DNA from: Dehalococcoidia bacterium
GTDB lineage: Bacteria > Chloroflexota > Dehalococcoidia > SpSt-223
Reading direction: 5' to 3'
DNA length: 64,000 nt
Assembly (NCBI GenBank): GCA_026003895.1
Contig: BPIC01000004.1
Coordinates: 186,001 to 250,000 of the forward strand
The position numbers and the translations under genes were made by a program. The stretch's first letter is position 1; every line of letters begins with the position of its first letter. Below the pieces are notes generated by a model. The model saw only the letters and a list, made by a program, of their open reading frames with translations. It was not told where the DNA came from and did not search any database. Of this stretch, positions 9,862 through 18,577 are shown one piece after another.

Positions 9862-10859
9862 CCCTGCTGGGCCTGCTGGTCGTTCCGCTGCTCATTGCGG
9901 CGTACGTCCTGCTCCAGCGCCGTCGTAACCGCTACGCCGTTCGCTTCACCAATCTCGCCCTATTAAAGGAGGTCGCTCCCCGGGCGCCGGGGTGGCGGCG
10001 TCACGTCCCGGCAGCGCTCTTTCTTCTCGCTGTGACGGCAATGATTCTCGCCCTCGCCCGGCCCCAGCTCGAAGTGCCGGTGCCAGTCGAGCAAAGCTAC
10101 GTCATGCTGGCGATCGACACTTCGCGCAGCATGGAAGCGAACGACCTCCAGCCTACCCGGATGGACGCCGCCAAGGAAGCCGCCAAACAGTTCGTCGGGG
10201 CGCTGCCCAAGACGGCCCGCGTTGGCGTCGTCTCCTTTTCGGACCGCGCTGTGATCAACCTGCCGCCAACCGAGGACCATAAGATCGTGATCGAGACGAT
10301 CGATAAGCTGGGGACCCAAGCCGCGACCTCGATCGGCGAAGGCATCGTGGCGAGCCTGTCGGTCTTGCCGGGCGGTGAGCTGTCGCAGCAGCGGCCAGCG
10401 AACCCGAACACGCCGGGCAATCCGCAGACGCCTGGCCAAGGCTCGACCCAGCAGCGGCCGGCCTCGAACGTACCCGCCACCATCGTCTTGCTCTCGGATG
10501 GGGCGTCCAACCGCGGTGTCTCGCCACTCCAAGCGGCGCGCGAGGCGAAGGAACGCAACGTCAAGGTCTATACGATCGGCATCGGCACGCGGGAAGGCGG
10601 CACCGTGATGAGCGGCGGGCAGCTCCTGCGCGTCTACCTCGATGAAGCAACGCTCAAGCGCGTGGCCGAGATGACCGACGCTGAGTACTTCTTTGCGCCA
10701 ACCGAGCGCGACCTGAACCGCGTCTACAAGAGCCTCGGCACCACGGTTGGGTGGGAGCGTGAGCAGACCGAGGTGACCGCCGGCGTCACCGCCGCTGCGC
10801 TCGTGCTCACCTTGGCCGGTGGGCTCCTCTCGCTCCTCTGGTTTAACCGTCTCCCGTAG
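9840..10859 (+). CDS. VWA domain-containing membrane protein (BatA-like)
   Basis: MLAIDTSRSMEANDLQPTRMDAAKEAAKQFVG MIDAS; flanking TM segments; overlaps DUF58 gene. Confidence 0.9.
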   Translation: MEFAWPLALLGLLVVPLLIAAYVLLQRRRNRYAVRFTNLALLKEVAPRAPGWRRHVPAALFLLAVTAMILALARPQLEVPVPVEQSYVMLAIDTSRSMEANDLQPTRMDAAKEAAKQFVGALPKTARVGVVSFSDRAVINLPPTEDHKIVIETIDKLGTQAATSIGEGIVASLSVLPGGELSQQRPANPNTPGNPQTPGQGSTQQRPASNVPATIVLLSDGASNRGVSPLQAAREAKERNVKVYTIGIGTREGGTVMSGGQLLRVYLDEATLKRVAEMTDAEYFFAPTERDLNRVYKSLGTTVGWEREQTEVTAGVTAAALVLTLAGGLLSLLWFNRLP

Positions 10860-10903
10860 CAGACTTCACTGCGCGGCACTCGCCAGACGCTATCCTAGCA
10901 CGC

Positions 10904-12460
10904 GTGAACCGTGAGCTCGCCGCCAGCGAGCCGCTGGCTGTGCGAACGGCGTCCAGCATACGCTGGACGCCACTGCGAGTCGTGCTCGGAGTGTACCTCG
11001 CGAGCGTCGCCGTGAGCGTCGTCATCGCGCTGGCGCTGAGCGGCGGACGCTTCGCCTATTCCCTCGACGATCCCTACATTCATCTTGAGCTAGCGCGGTC
11101 GATCGCCCGTGGCCATTACGGCGTCAACCCTGGTGAATTCTCCTCTCCGGCTTCAAGTGCCCTTTGGCCGTTTCTTCTTGCGCCATTCGCTGCGCTCGGG
11201 ATCGAGGAATTCGTGCCGCTCGCCGCGGGCATTGTCCTCGGCGCCTTGATCGCTTGGCTGGTCGTCCTCGTCGTCGAACGCTCGCTCCCGGGTGTCTCCT
11301 TTCGCCGCCGGGTCGGGGTGGTCACGCTCTCTGTGGCCATCCTGCTCGCCACCAACATCGTTGGCCTCGCGCTCAACGGGATGGAAACGTCGGTCCAAGT
11401 GCTGCTTGCTGGGCTGGCGCTGCTCGGCTTGCTCCGCGAACACGAGACCGGGCGGGTCGACGGCTGGCTTGCACCGGCGCTGATCCTTGGCCCGCTCATT
11501 CGCTACGAGAACCTCGCCATCACCGTGCCAGCGATCGGCTATCTCCTGATGCGGCGGCAGATCGTTCCCGCGCTCGTCACCTTCGGCGGCACGGCGCTGA
11601 CGCTCGGCGCGTTTAGCGGCTTTCTGCTCCTCCTCGGTCAGGGACCGTTGCCCACCTCGGTGCTCGCCAAAGGCAGCCTCGCTGCGGGCATGAGCCTCCG
11701 CGACTGGATCGCCGACCACGTGGTCGCGGCGCTTCGTGCGCAGCCGTTTGTCCCCGTCTGGATGCTGCTCTTGGCCATCGGCTGGCTTGCCGGCAGCGCC
11801 TACCGTCCGCTCATAGGCTGGCTGCTCGCCGCGGCGACGCTTCAGATCGCCGCCGGCAGTTGGGGCTGGATGGGCCGCTACGAGATGTACCTGATGCTGC
11901 CGCTCTACCTGCTCGCCGTTCTCGTAATCGGCCCACTTCTGCGTCCTTTCGCCGATCGCCGTCCGCCGCTGTATCTTGCTGCCGCCGCCGTGTTGACGCT
12001 GGTGGTGACCGCCCGGACCGGCTTCTACCCAACGCTGGTGACGCCGCCAATGATGGCGAACGTCGCTCAGGAACACGGCACGCTTCACCGGATCGCGCTC
12101 GCCTACGGCCGCCCGGTGGGGGTGAACGACCTCGGATGGGTCTCTTATCGGAACGACTCCTACGTGCTCGACTTCTGGGGCCTTGCCTCGCGCGAGGCGC
12201 TGACGCGGCGGCTTGCCGGCGGCGACTGGATGGATGAGCTTGCCGAACGCCACGGCGTCCGGCTGGCGCTGATCTACGACGAGTGGTTCCCCGAGCGTCC
12301 GAAGCACTGGATTCGGGTCGCCACTGTCCGCCCGGCGATCGTCCGCAATCATCCGGTCGCGGTCTTCGCGCGAGACCCGGCCACCGCCGCCGAAGCGCGG
12401 CTGCTGCTCGCCGATCTTGCCGCCACGCCCGGCGGCGCCGCGATCGAGCTGGAGCCCTGA
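10904..12460 (+). CDS. polytopic membrane protein, GT-C glycosyltransferase-like
   Basis: N-terminal FAYSLDDPYIHLELARSIARGHYGVNPGEFSSPASSALWPF followed by many TM segments. Confidence 0.65.
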   Translation: MNRELAASEPLAVRTASSIRWTPLRVVLGVYLASVAVSVVIALALSGGRFAYSLDDPYIHLELARSIARGHYGVNPGEFSSPASSALWPFLLAPFAALGIEEFVPLAAGIVLGALIAWLVVLVVERSLPGVSFRRRVGVVTLSVAILLATNIVGLALNGMETSVQVLLAGLALLGLLREHETGRVDGWLAPALILGPLIRYENLAITVPAIGYLLMRRQIVPALVTFGGTALTLGAFSGFLLLLGQGPLPTSVLAKGSLAAGMSLRDWIADHVVAALRAQPFVPVWMLLLAIGWLAGSAYRPLIGWLLAAATLQIAAGSWGWMGRYEMYLMLPLYLLAVLVIGPLLRPFADRRPPLYLAAAAVLTLVVTARTGFYPTLVTPPMMANVAQEHGTLHRIALAYGRPVGVNDLGWVSYRNDSYVLDFWGLASREALTRRLAGGDWMDELAERHGVRLALIYDEWFPERPKHWIRVATVRPAIVRNHPVAVFARDPATAAEARLLLADLAATPGGAAIELEP

Positions 12461-12469
12461 GAGGGCGCG

Positions 12470-12498
12470 TTGACGCCCCCTCCCCTGCACGGTAGCAT
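12470..12498 (+). promoter_or_regulatory. sigma70-type promoter TTGACG-N17-TAGCAT
   Basis: Exact 17-nt spacer; 20 nt upstream of ATG 12519 which has SD GGAGGGG. Confidence 0.6.
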
Positions 12499-12518
12499 CG
12501 CCGTCAGTGGAGGGGACA

Positions 12519-14882
12519 ATGACCGAGACGGCGCTCGGCGGCCTGCGGGTGCTCGACCTCGCCGGGCCGCTCGGCTGGTATTGCACGAAAGTCCTCGCCG
12601 ACCTCGGGGCAGACGTGCTGCGAATCGAGCCGCCGGGGGGCGACCCGGCCCGGCGGATCGGGCCGTTTCTCGACGGCGACTCCCTCTATTACCGCGCCTT
12701 CAATACTTCGAAGCGGGCCCGGACCATTGACCTGACCGATCCTGCCGGCGTCGAGACCCTCGGCACGCTGGCCCGCCAAGCCGATTTGCTGGTGACGACC
12801 GAACGGCTGCCGCTGCGCTACGAGGACGTCGCCGCCGACAACCCGCGGCTGGTCTGGACCGCGATCACCCCCTTCGGTCTGACCGGGCCGCACGCCGACT
12901 GGGGCGCGACGGACATCGTCGGTCTCGCTGCCGGCGGGCTGCTCAATCTCGCCGGGATGCCGGGCAGCCCACCCAGCCACCCGCCGCAGGAATTCGCCTA
13001 CTTCCAGGCTGGGCTGATGGGCGCGGTCGGCGCCCTCATCGCTCTCCACCAAGCGCGCCGCACTGGCCGCGGTCAGCTCGTCGATGTCTCGCTTCAAGAG
13101 TCGCTGATCAACGCGTTGGAGAATAGCTACGGCTTCTGGGACCTGATGGGCATCGCCCGCTGCCGGCTCGGCCAAAAGTCCTTCAGCGGTCAGGCCGCCG
13201 TCATCAAGTGTGCCGACGGCTACATCATCGGCTGGCTCGGCCGGCGCTGGCCGCCCTTTGTCGCCTGGCTGGAACGCGAGGGGCTGCTGCCCGACCACTG
13301 GCGCAATCCGGAGTGGGATGACGTCGACTATCGGTTTCAGCACCTCGACGAGATCGATCAGGTCATGCACCGGCTGATCGCAAAACTCGACCGCGCTACC
13401 CTCGTCGCCGAGTCGCAGCGGTTACGAATCGCGAACGGCCCCGTGATTAACCTGAAGGAGCTGCTGGAAGAGCCGCAACTGATCGGCCGTGACTTTTGGG
13501 TCGACGTTGAGCACCAGGACGGTCGAATCGTGCGCTACCCGGGCGCACCCTACAAGCTGATGAAGACGCCGTGGCGCATCCACCGGCCGGCGCCGCTGGC
13601 GGGTGAGCACGACGGTCAAGGCTGGCTCAAGGACCGGTTGCCTGCGCCGCCGCCGACCCCCGCGGGCCGGCTGCCGCTGGAAGGGATCCGCATTGTCGAT
13701 TTCACGTGGCAGATCGCGGGCCCGCTCAGCGCCCAGATTTTCGCCGACCATGGCGCTGAGGTGATCAAGGTTGAGAGCAATGTCCACCCGGACGGCCTGC
13801 GAACGATGCTGGTTCCGCGACCCCCGTGGACCGACAGCATGAACCAGAGCGGGATTTTCAACGTCTTCAACACGTCGAAACGGTCGATCACGCTCAACCT
13901 GCAAACCGAAGGGGGCCACGCGCTGCTGCGCCGGCTGCTCGCTGTGGCGGATGTCGTCCTCGACAACTACGGCGTCGACCCCTACCCGCGCTGGGGAATG
14001 ACCGAAGCGGCGCTGCGCGAGATCAATCCCGACATCATCATCGCGCGTTCCTCGGTGATGGGCCGCTCTGGCCCGCGCGAGAACTCCATCGGCTTTGGCT
14101 ATTCCATTAGCAGCCAAGCCGCGTTAAACGCTGCGATCGGTTTCCCTGGCGATCCCCCGGTCGCCGTCTGCACTGCTCATTCCGACTATTCGTGCAACCC
14201 CTATCATCTGGTCATCGCCATTCTGGCGGCACTCCAATACCGCGACCGGACCGGCGAAGGCCAACTGATAGACCTCTCTCAGCACGAAAGCACGGTGGTG
14301 ATGAACGGCGCATCGCTGCTCGACTACACCGCCAACGGAGTCGTCGCCGGACCGAGCGCGAATCGGCATCCCCAGTTGGCCCCCCATGGCGCCTATCCTG
14401 CCCGCGGCAACGATCGCTGGGTGGCGATCGCCTGCCAAAGCGACGACGAGTGGCGACGCCTCACCACCGTGATCGGCCGGCCCGAGCTGGCCGACGACCC
14501 GCGCTTTGCGACGTTGCCGGCGCGCAAGGCGAACGAAGACGAGCTTGACGCGGTCGTTGCGGCGTGGACGCGGCTGTGGACCCCGCTGGAAGCGGCCGAA
14601 CAACTCCAAGCGGCCGGCGTTCCCGCGGCCCCGGCGAACAAGGTGGATGACCTCGTGCGCGACCCGCATCTCGCAGCGCGCCAGCGGTTCCGCCGCATCG
14701 ACCATCCCGAACTGGGCCAAACCTTGATGAGCGAACCCGGCTTTCTGCTGAGCGAAACGCCGCGGCTTCCCCGCCGCCATCCCGTGCTGCTCGGTGAGGA
14801 TACCGACAGCTTGCTCCACGACTTGCTCGGTCTCGAGGAAGAAGCGATCGCGCTGGGCTATATCGAGGGGGTGCTTCAGTAG
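12519..14882 (+). CDS. double-domain CaiB/BaiF (family III) CoA-transferase
   Basis: Two tandem CaiB domains: ALGGLRVLDLAGPLGWYCTKVLADLGADVLRIEPPGGDPARR... and PLEGIRIVDFTWQIAGPLSAQIFADHGAEVIKVES... Confidence 0.93.
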   Translation: MTETALGGLRVLDLAGPLGWYCTKVLADLGADVLRIEPPGGDPARRIGPFLDGDSLYYRAFNTSKRARTIDLTDPAGVETLGTLARQADLLVTTERLPLRYEDVAADNPRLVWTAITPFGLTGPHADWGATDIVGLAAGGLLNLAGMPGSPPSHPPQEFAYFQAGLMGAVGALIALHQARRTGRGQLVDVSLQESLINALENSYGFWDLMGIARCRLGQKSFSGQAAVIKCADGYIIGWLGRRWPPFVAWLEREGLLPDHWRNPEWDDVDYRFQHLDEIDQVMHRLIAKLDRATLVAESQRLRIANGPVINLKELLEEPQLIGRDFWVDVEHQDGRIVRYPGAPYKLMKTPWRIHRPAPLAGEHDGQGWLKDRLPAPPPTPAGRLPLEGIRIVDFTWQIAGPLSAQIFADHGAEVIKVESNVHPDGLRTMLVPRPPWTDSMNQSGIFNVFNTSKRSITLNLQTEGGHALLRRLLAVADVVLDNYGVDPYPRWGMTEAALREINPDIIIARSSVMGRSGPRENSIGFGYSISSQAALNAAIGFPGDPPVAVCTAHSDYSCNPYHLVIAILAALQYRDRTGEGQLIDLSQHESTVVMNGASLLDYTANGVVAGPSANRHPQLAPHGAYPARGNDRWVAIACQSDDEWRRLTTVIGRPELADDPRFATLPARKANEDELDAVVAAWTRLWTPLEAAEQLQAAGVPAAPANKVDDLVRDPHLAARQRFRRIDHPELGQTLMSEPGFLLSETPRLPRRHPVLLGEDTDSLLHDLLGLEEEAIALGYIEGVLQ

Positions 14883-14886
14883 CGCG

Positions 14887-15666
14887 TTAGCGGCCGCCGA
14901 AGGCGCGGCCGATCGCCGCGGCGGCTGCTTGGACGTCCGGAAGGTGCGCCTCGGCGCGCGCTAACGGCCAGCGTGAGGCCGGCCCGACGACCGAGAGGGC
15001 GGCGATCGCGCCGCCCGGGCCGAGCACCGGCGCAGAGATCACGTTGAACTCCGGGGCGCGCTCGGCCTGGCCGATCTGATAGCCGCGGGCACGGATCTCG
15101 TCCGCGACCGCGCGAAGGCGCGCTGCCTCGTCCTCGCCGCGGGTGGAGCGGACCCAGTCGAGATAGGCCTCGCGGGCGACGGGCGGGGCGAAGGCGAGCA
15201 ACACTTTGCCGGGCGCTCCTGCCTCGAGGCGATCGGGCGTGTCGAGCGCGGCGGCAAAGTGCGCGGGATGGCGGCTTTCGGCTTGGAGGATGCAGACGCG
15301 CTCGCGGCCAAAGCCGGTGACGAGGGTGACGGTCTCCCCCGTGCGGTCGCGCAACTCCTGCATCGGAGGCAAGGCGGCCCAGCGCAGGTGATCGCGTTTG
15401 TTGAACTGCTCGACGAGTACCCAGAGGCGGGCGCTGACGCTGTAGCGGCCGGTGGCCGGGTCGTCGTAGACGACACCGAGCTCGAGCAGTTCGTGCAGAA
15501 GGCGATGCGCCGTCGCTGGCGACAACCCAGCGCGGCGGGCGATCTCGCGGGTAGAGGCGCCGGGAGGGGCGGCGGCCAGCCCTTCGAGGAGGGTCAGGTA
15601 GCGGTGGAAGGCCCCGCGTCGGACGGCGGGTTGACGACGCGTGGCCGGGGTTACTATACTGCTCAT
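14887..15666 (-). CDS. IclR family transcriptional regulator
   Basis: N-terminal wHTH STREIARRAGLSPATAHRLLHELLELGVVYDD and C-terminal effector domain GAPGKVLLAFAPP...RARGYQIGQAERAPEFNVISAPVLGPGGAIAALSVVGP. Confidence 0.95.
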   Translation of the reverse strand: MSSIVTPATRRQPAVRRGAFHRYLTLLEGLAAAPPGASTREIARRAGLSPATAHRLLHELLELGVVYDDPATGRYSVSARLWVLVEQFNKRDHLRWAALPPMQELRDRTGETVTLVTGFGRERVCILQAESRHPAHFAAALDTPDRLEAGAPGKVLLAFAPPVAREAYLDWVRSTRGEDEAARLRAVADEIRARGYQIGQAERAPEFNVISAPVLGPGGAIAALSVVGPASRWPLARAEAHLPDVQAAAAAIGRAFGGR

Positions 15667-15675
15667 ACCTGAAGC

Positions 15676-15704
15676 AGTTTATCTCATTTTTGAGACAAAG
15701 ACAA
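15676..15704 (-). promoter_or_regulatory. promoter of iclR-like gene TTGTCT-N17-TAAACT with inverted-repeat operator in the spacer
   Basis: On minus strand TTGTCT (15704-15699), 17-nt spacer, TAAACT (15681-15676); IR TTTATCTCA-TTTT-TGAGACAAA at 15678-15699. Confidence 0.55.
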
Positions 15705-15715
15705 GGAGGACGCCG

Positions 15716-16912
15716 GTGCGCGTCGGGCTGTATATCAATCCGCAGACTCCGGGGCCGGGGCATGATCTTCGGCTCATCAACGAGGTGATGGATCAGATCG
15801 AGCTGGCCGAGTCCCTCGGCTTCGAGGATGTCTGGCTGACCGAGCATCACTTCAGCGACTACAACGCCTATAGCGATCCGGTGCTGTTTGCGGCGGCGCT
15901 CAGTCAGCGCGTCAAGCGCATGACGATTGGCTTTTCGCTTGCCGTCGTCCCCTTCCACCACCCGATTCGATTCGCTACTCAGATGAACCTGCTCGACAAC
16001 CTGCTGAACGGCCGGCTGATCGTTGGGGTCGGCCCCGGCAACTCGCCCGAGGAGTTCCTCGGCTTCGGCCTAGACGCTACCAAGCGTCACGAGATGAATC
16101 GCGAGTTCATGGAAATCGTCGAGCAGGCGTGGGCGGCTCCGCGGGAAGGCTTTGAATATCACGGCGAGTACTGGAACGGCGTCGTCAAGGGGCGGCTCAT
16201 CCCGGAGCCCGTCCAGAAGCCGCGTCCACGCGTGGCGTGGGCGACGCTGACGCCCGACACCGTCTATTTCGCGGGGAAGAAGGGCTACTCCTGGCTGATG
16301 GGGCCACAGAACCCCTACTGGGTCGCGCCGCGCGTCAAGCGCTACATGGAAGGGCTGCGTGACAGCGGGCTGTCCGAGGAGATGCAGCAACGCGCCTGGT
16401 ATGGCACCGGCATCTTGCGCCAGATCTACTGCGCGGCGCCCGGCGAGAACTGGCAGGAGACCATCGGCCCCTATATCGACACCTACATCCGCAAGGCCGC
16501 CAAGGCCAACACCGGTATCGACGATCTTCCCAAGGAGGATTTCGAGCGGCGTAAGCAGGGATACTTGGGCAACTGGCTGTATGCCGGCACCGCCGAAGAG
16601 TTGGTCAAGAAGCTGACGCCGTTCGCTCGCCTCGGGGCGCACCATCTGATGTGCTGGGTGAACTTCGGTCACCTGCCGGACAAGTTGATCAAAGAGTCGC
16701 TGCTTCGGTTCGCCGCCGATGTCTTGCCGGCGCTCAATGCCGTTAGCTTCGAGCCGTCCTACGTCGACGAGGTGATCGCGGCGACGCCGGAAGGCCCGCA
16801 GTTCTGGACGCCTTCGGTGACGGCCTCGGGCAAGCGCGAGAAGGGCGTCGCGCTTACCGAGGAGCAGGCGGCTGCCCAAGCCGCTGTCGGCCTTCCCCAG
16901 AATATTCCATAA
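15716..16912 (+). CDS. LLM class flavin-dependent oxidoreductase
   Basis: MRVGLYINPQTPGPGHDLRLINEVMDQIELAESLGFEDVWLTEHHFSDYNAYSDP; GTG start after AAGGAGG. Confidence 0.93.
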   Translation: MRVGLYINPQTPGPGHDLRLINEVMDQIELAESLGFEDVWLTEHHFSDYNAYSDPVLFAAALSQRVKRMTIGFSLAVVPFHHPIRFATQMNLLDNLLNGRLIVGVGPGNSPEEFLGFGLDATKRHEMNREFMEIVEQAWAAPREGFEYHGEYWNGVVKGRLIPEPVQKPRPRVAWATLTPDTVYFAGKKGYSWLMGPQNPYWVAPRVKRYMEGLRDSGLSEEMQQRAWYGTGILRQIYCAAPGENWQETIGPYIDTYIRKAAKANTGIDDLPKEDFERRKQGYLGNWLYAGTAEELVKKLTPFARLGAHHLMCWVNFGHLPDKLIKESLLRFAADVLPALNAVSFEPSYVDEVIAATPEGPQFWTPSVTASGKREKGVALTEEQAAAQAAVGLPQNIP

Positions 16913-16935
16913 GCCGGCCCGGCGCCGGGCCGGCT
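16912..16935. terminator. 24-nt perfect palindrome/hairpin directly after LLM stop (no U-tract)
   Basis: AGCCGGCCCGGC|GCCGGGCCGGCT. Confidence 0.5.
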
Positions 16936-16962
16936 GATCTCGCGAATCCCGCCAGAGGACTT

Positions 16963-16988
16963 GCCCCCGCGCCCGACGAAGCGGGGGC
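16963..16988. promoter_or_regulatory. hairpin immediately upstream of the second LLM gene
   Basis: GCCCCCGC-N10-GCGGGGGC, 15 nt before TTG start at 17004. Confidence 0.4.
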
Positions 16989-17003
16989 CCGGGGGGTGGA
17001 ACC

Positions 17004-18050
17004 TTGAGGATCGGGCTCGCGAACATCTATAGCCTGCGGCCAGGCGCCAACTGGCGCGAGAGCTGGGAGCACCTCGTCTGGCAGGTGCAATTTGGCGACA
17101 GGCACGGCTTCGCGACCTTTTGGCTCACCGAGCATCACTTCACCGAGTACGGCGCGACCGGTTCCCCGAGCGTCGTCCTTGCAAACCTCGCTGCGCTCAC
17201 GCACCGCATCCGGCTTGGCTATGGGGTGGCGCTGTTGCCCTTTCACCACCCGGTCCGGCTGGCCGAGGAGATGCTGCTGATCGATCAGATGAGCCAAGGT
17301 CGGCTCGACATCGGTGTCGGCCGTGGTCACGCGCCGCTCGAGACGGCAGTGCTATGTCCCGACCCGGAGCGTGCGGTTGACCTGTTCGACGACGCGTTTG
17401 CACTCATCGAGCTGGCGTTCCAGGGCAAACCATTTGTCTTCGAAGGCAAGTATTGGCGGTTTCCCGAGATCCAGCTCTACCCGTTGCCGTTCCAGCAGCA
17501 CCCCGAGATCTACATGGTCATGACCTCGCCGCGCTCGATCGCCTTTGCGGCGCAGCATGGCGCGATCCCAGTGATGGGAAACCGACCGAGCGAATTTCTC
17601 CGCGATCAACTACACCAATACGAAGAGGCGGCGCGTGCTGCCGGCGTTCCGGACGATCTGCTCGCGCACCGGCTTAGCCGGGTATCGGCAGCGCGCTTTG
17701 TGGCGATCGGTGATTCGCGGCAAGAGGCCTACGAGACGGCGCTCCGCGAAGTTGCCCATTACCGCTACGCGCATCAGCTGTATCAGCGTCCGGTCGGCGA
17801 TCCGGCCTTTCACCGCGAGATCCGCGAGGTCGCGCCGGTCACCGCCAGCGAAGACGAGCTGATGGCGGCGGTGTTGTGGGGCACCGCCGATGACCTCGTG
17901 GACCAGCTGCGCGCCCTCGATGGCGTTGGGATCCACCAAGTGTCGATTTCGCTTGACTCGCCGGTGACTCCCTTCGAGGAAGGCCGCCGTCGACTGGAGC
18001 GCTTTGCGCGTGAGGTAATGCCGGCCCTCGACCGTGCCCCCGTCGCCTGA
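17004..18050 (+). CDS. LLM class flavin-dependent oxidoreductase
   Basis: RIGLANIYSLRPGANWRESWEHLVWQVQFGDRHGFATFWLTEHHFTEYGATGSPSVVLANLAALT..; probable TTG start. Confidence 0.9.
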   Translation: MRIGLANIYSLRPGANWRESWEHLVWQVQFGDRHGFATFWLTEHHFTEYGATGSPSVVLANLAALTHRIRLGYGVALLPFHHPVRLAEEMLLIDQMSQGRLDIGVGRGHAPLETAVLCPDPERAVDLFDDAFALIELAFQGKPFVFEGKYWRFPEIQLYPLPFQQHPEIYMVMTSPRSIAFAAQHGAIPVMGNRPSEFLRDQLHQYEEAARAAGVPDDLLAHRLSRVSAARFVAIGDSRQEAYETALREVAHYRYAHQLYQRPVGDPAFHREIREVAPVTASEDELMAAVLWGTADDLVDQLRALDGVGIHQVSISLDSPVTPFEEGRRRLERFAREVMPALDRAPVA

Positions 18051-18053
18051 CCG

Positions 18054-18482
18054 CTATGGCCGAACGACGACGGTCCCAGCGATCTTGTCGTGGATGGTCT
18101 GGCGCTTCTCGTCCCAGAGCATCCACAGGAAGTTCAGCAGGTTGACGATCGGGATGGCGCTCAGAATGGTGAAAGCGACCCAGCGGATGGCGGCCCGGCC
18201 ATAGCCGGCGGCGCTGCCGTCCACCGCGAGCACCTGAAGCCCAAGCAGCATGCCGCCGAGCGTCCGCCCCGTTGCGCCGATCAACAGGATGAAGTAGAGA
18301 GCGCTAATCAGGGTCGAGAGTCCGAACGCTGCCGGGTTGACAGCGGTGAGATCACCGCGGTTCATCCGTTCGACGACGATGATGCCGCCGACGAACGCTG
18401 CCGCGAATTGGGTTACTCCGCCCAGCACCAACGAATCGATCAGGAGCGCGAAGAACCGCCGCCAGAAGCCCGCGAATTTCAT
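18054..18482 (-). CDS. RDD family membrane protein
   Basis: MKFAGFWRRFFALLIDSLVLGG...ATGRTLGGMLLGLQVL. Confidence 0.9.
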   Translation of the reverse strand: MKFAGFWRRFFALLIDSLVLGGVTQFAAAFVGGIIVVERMNRGDLTAVNPAAFGLSTLISALYFILLIGATGRTLGGMLLGLQVLAVDGSAAGYGRAAIRWVAFTILSAIPIVNLLNFLWMLWDEKRQTIHDKIAGTVVVRP

Positions 18483-18577
18483 CGGCTGTCCCCTCCCGCC
18501 GGTCGTAGTGGTTCCCTTTCCTTCGCCGGTGGCGTCACCACTGGCGGAAAAGGTGTCCTGAGCAGCATACCAAGTCG

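Noticed and set aside
11153-12586. Large antisense ORF (477 aa, minus)
   Set aside because: Low-complexity charged shadow of the + strand membrane protein; typical high-GC antisense ORF
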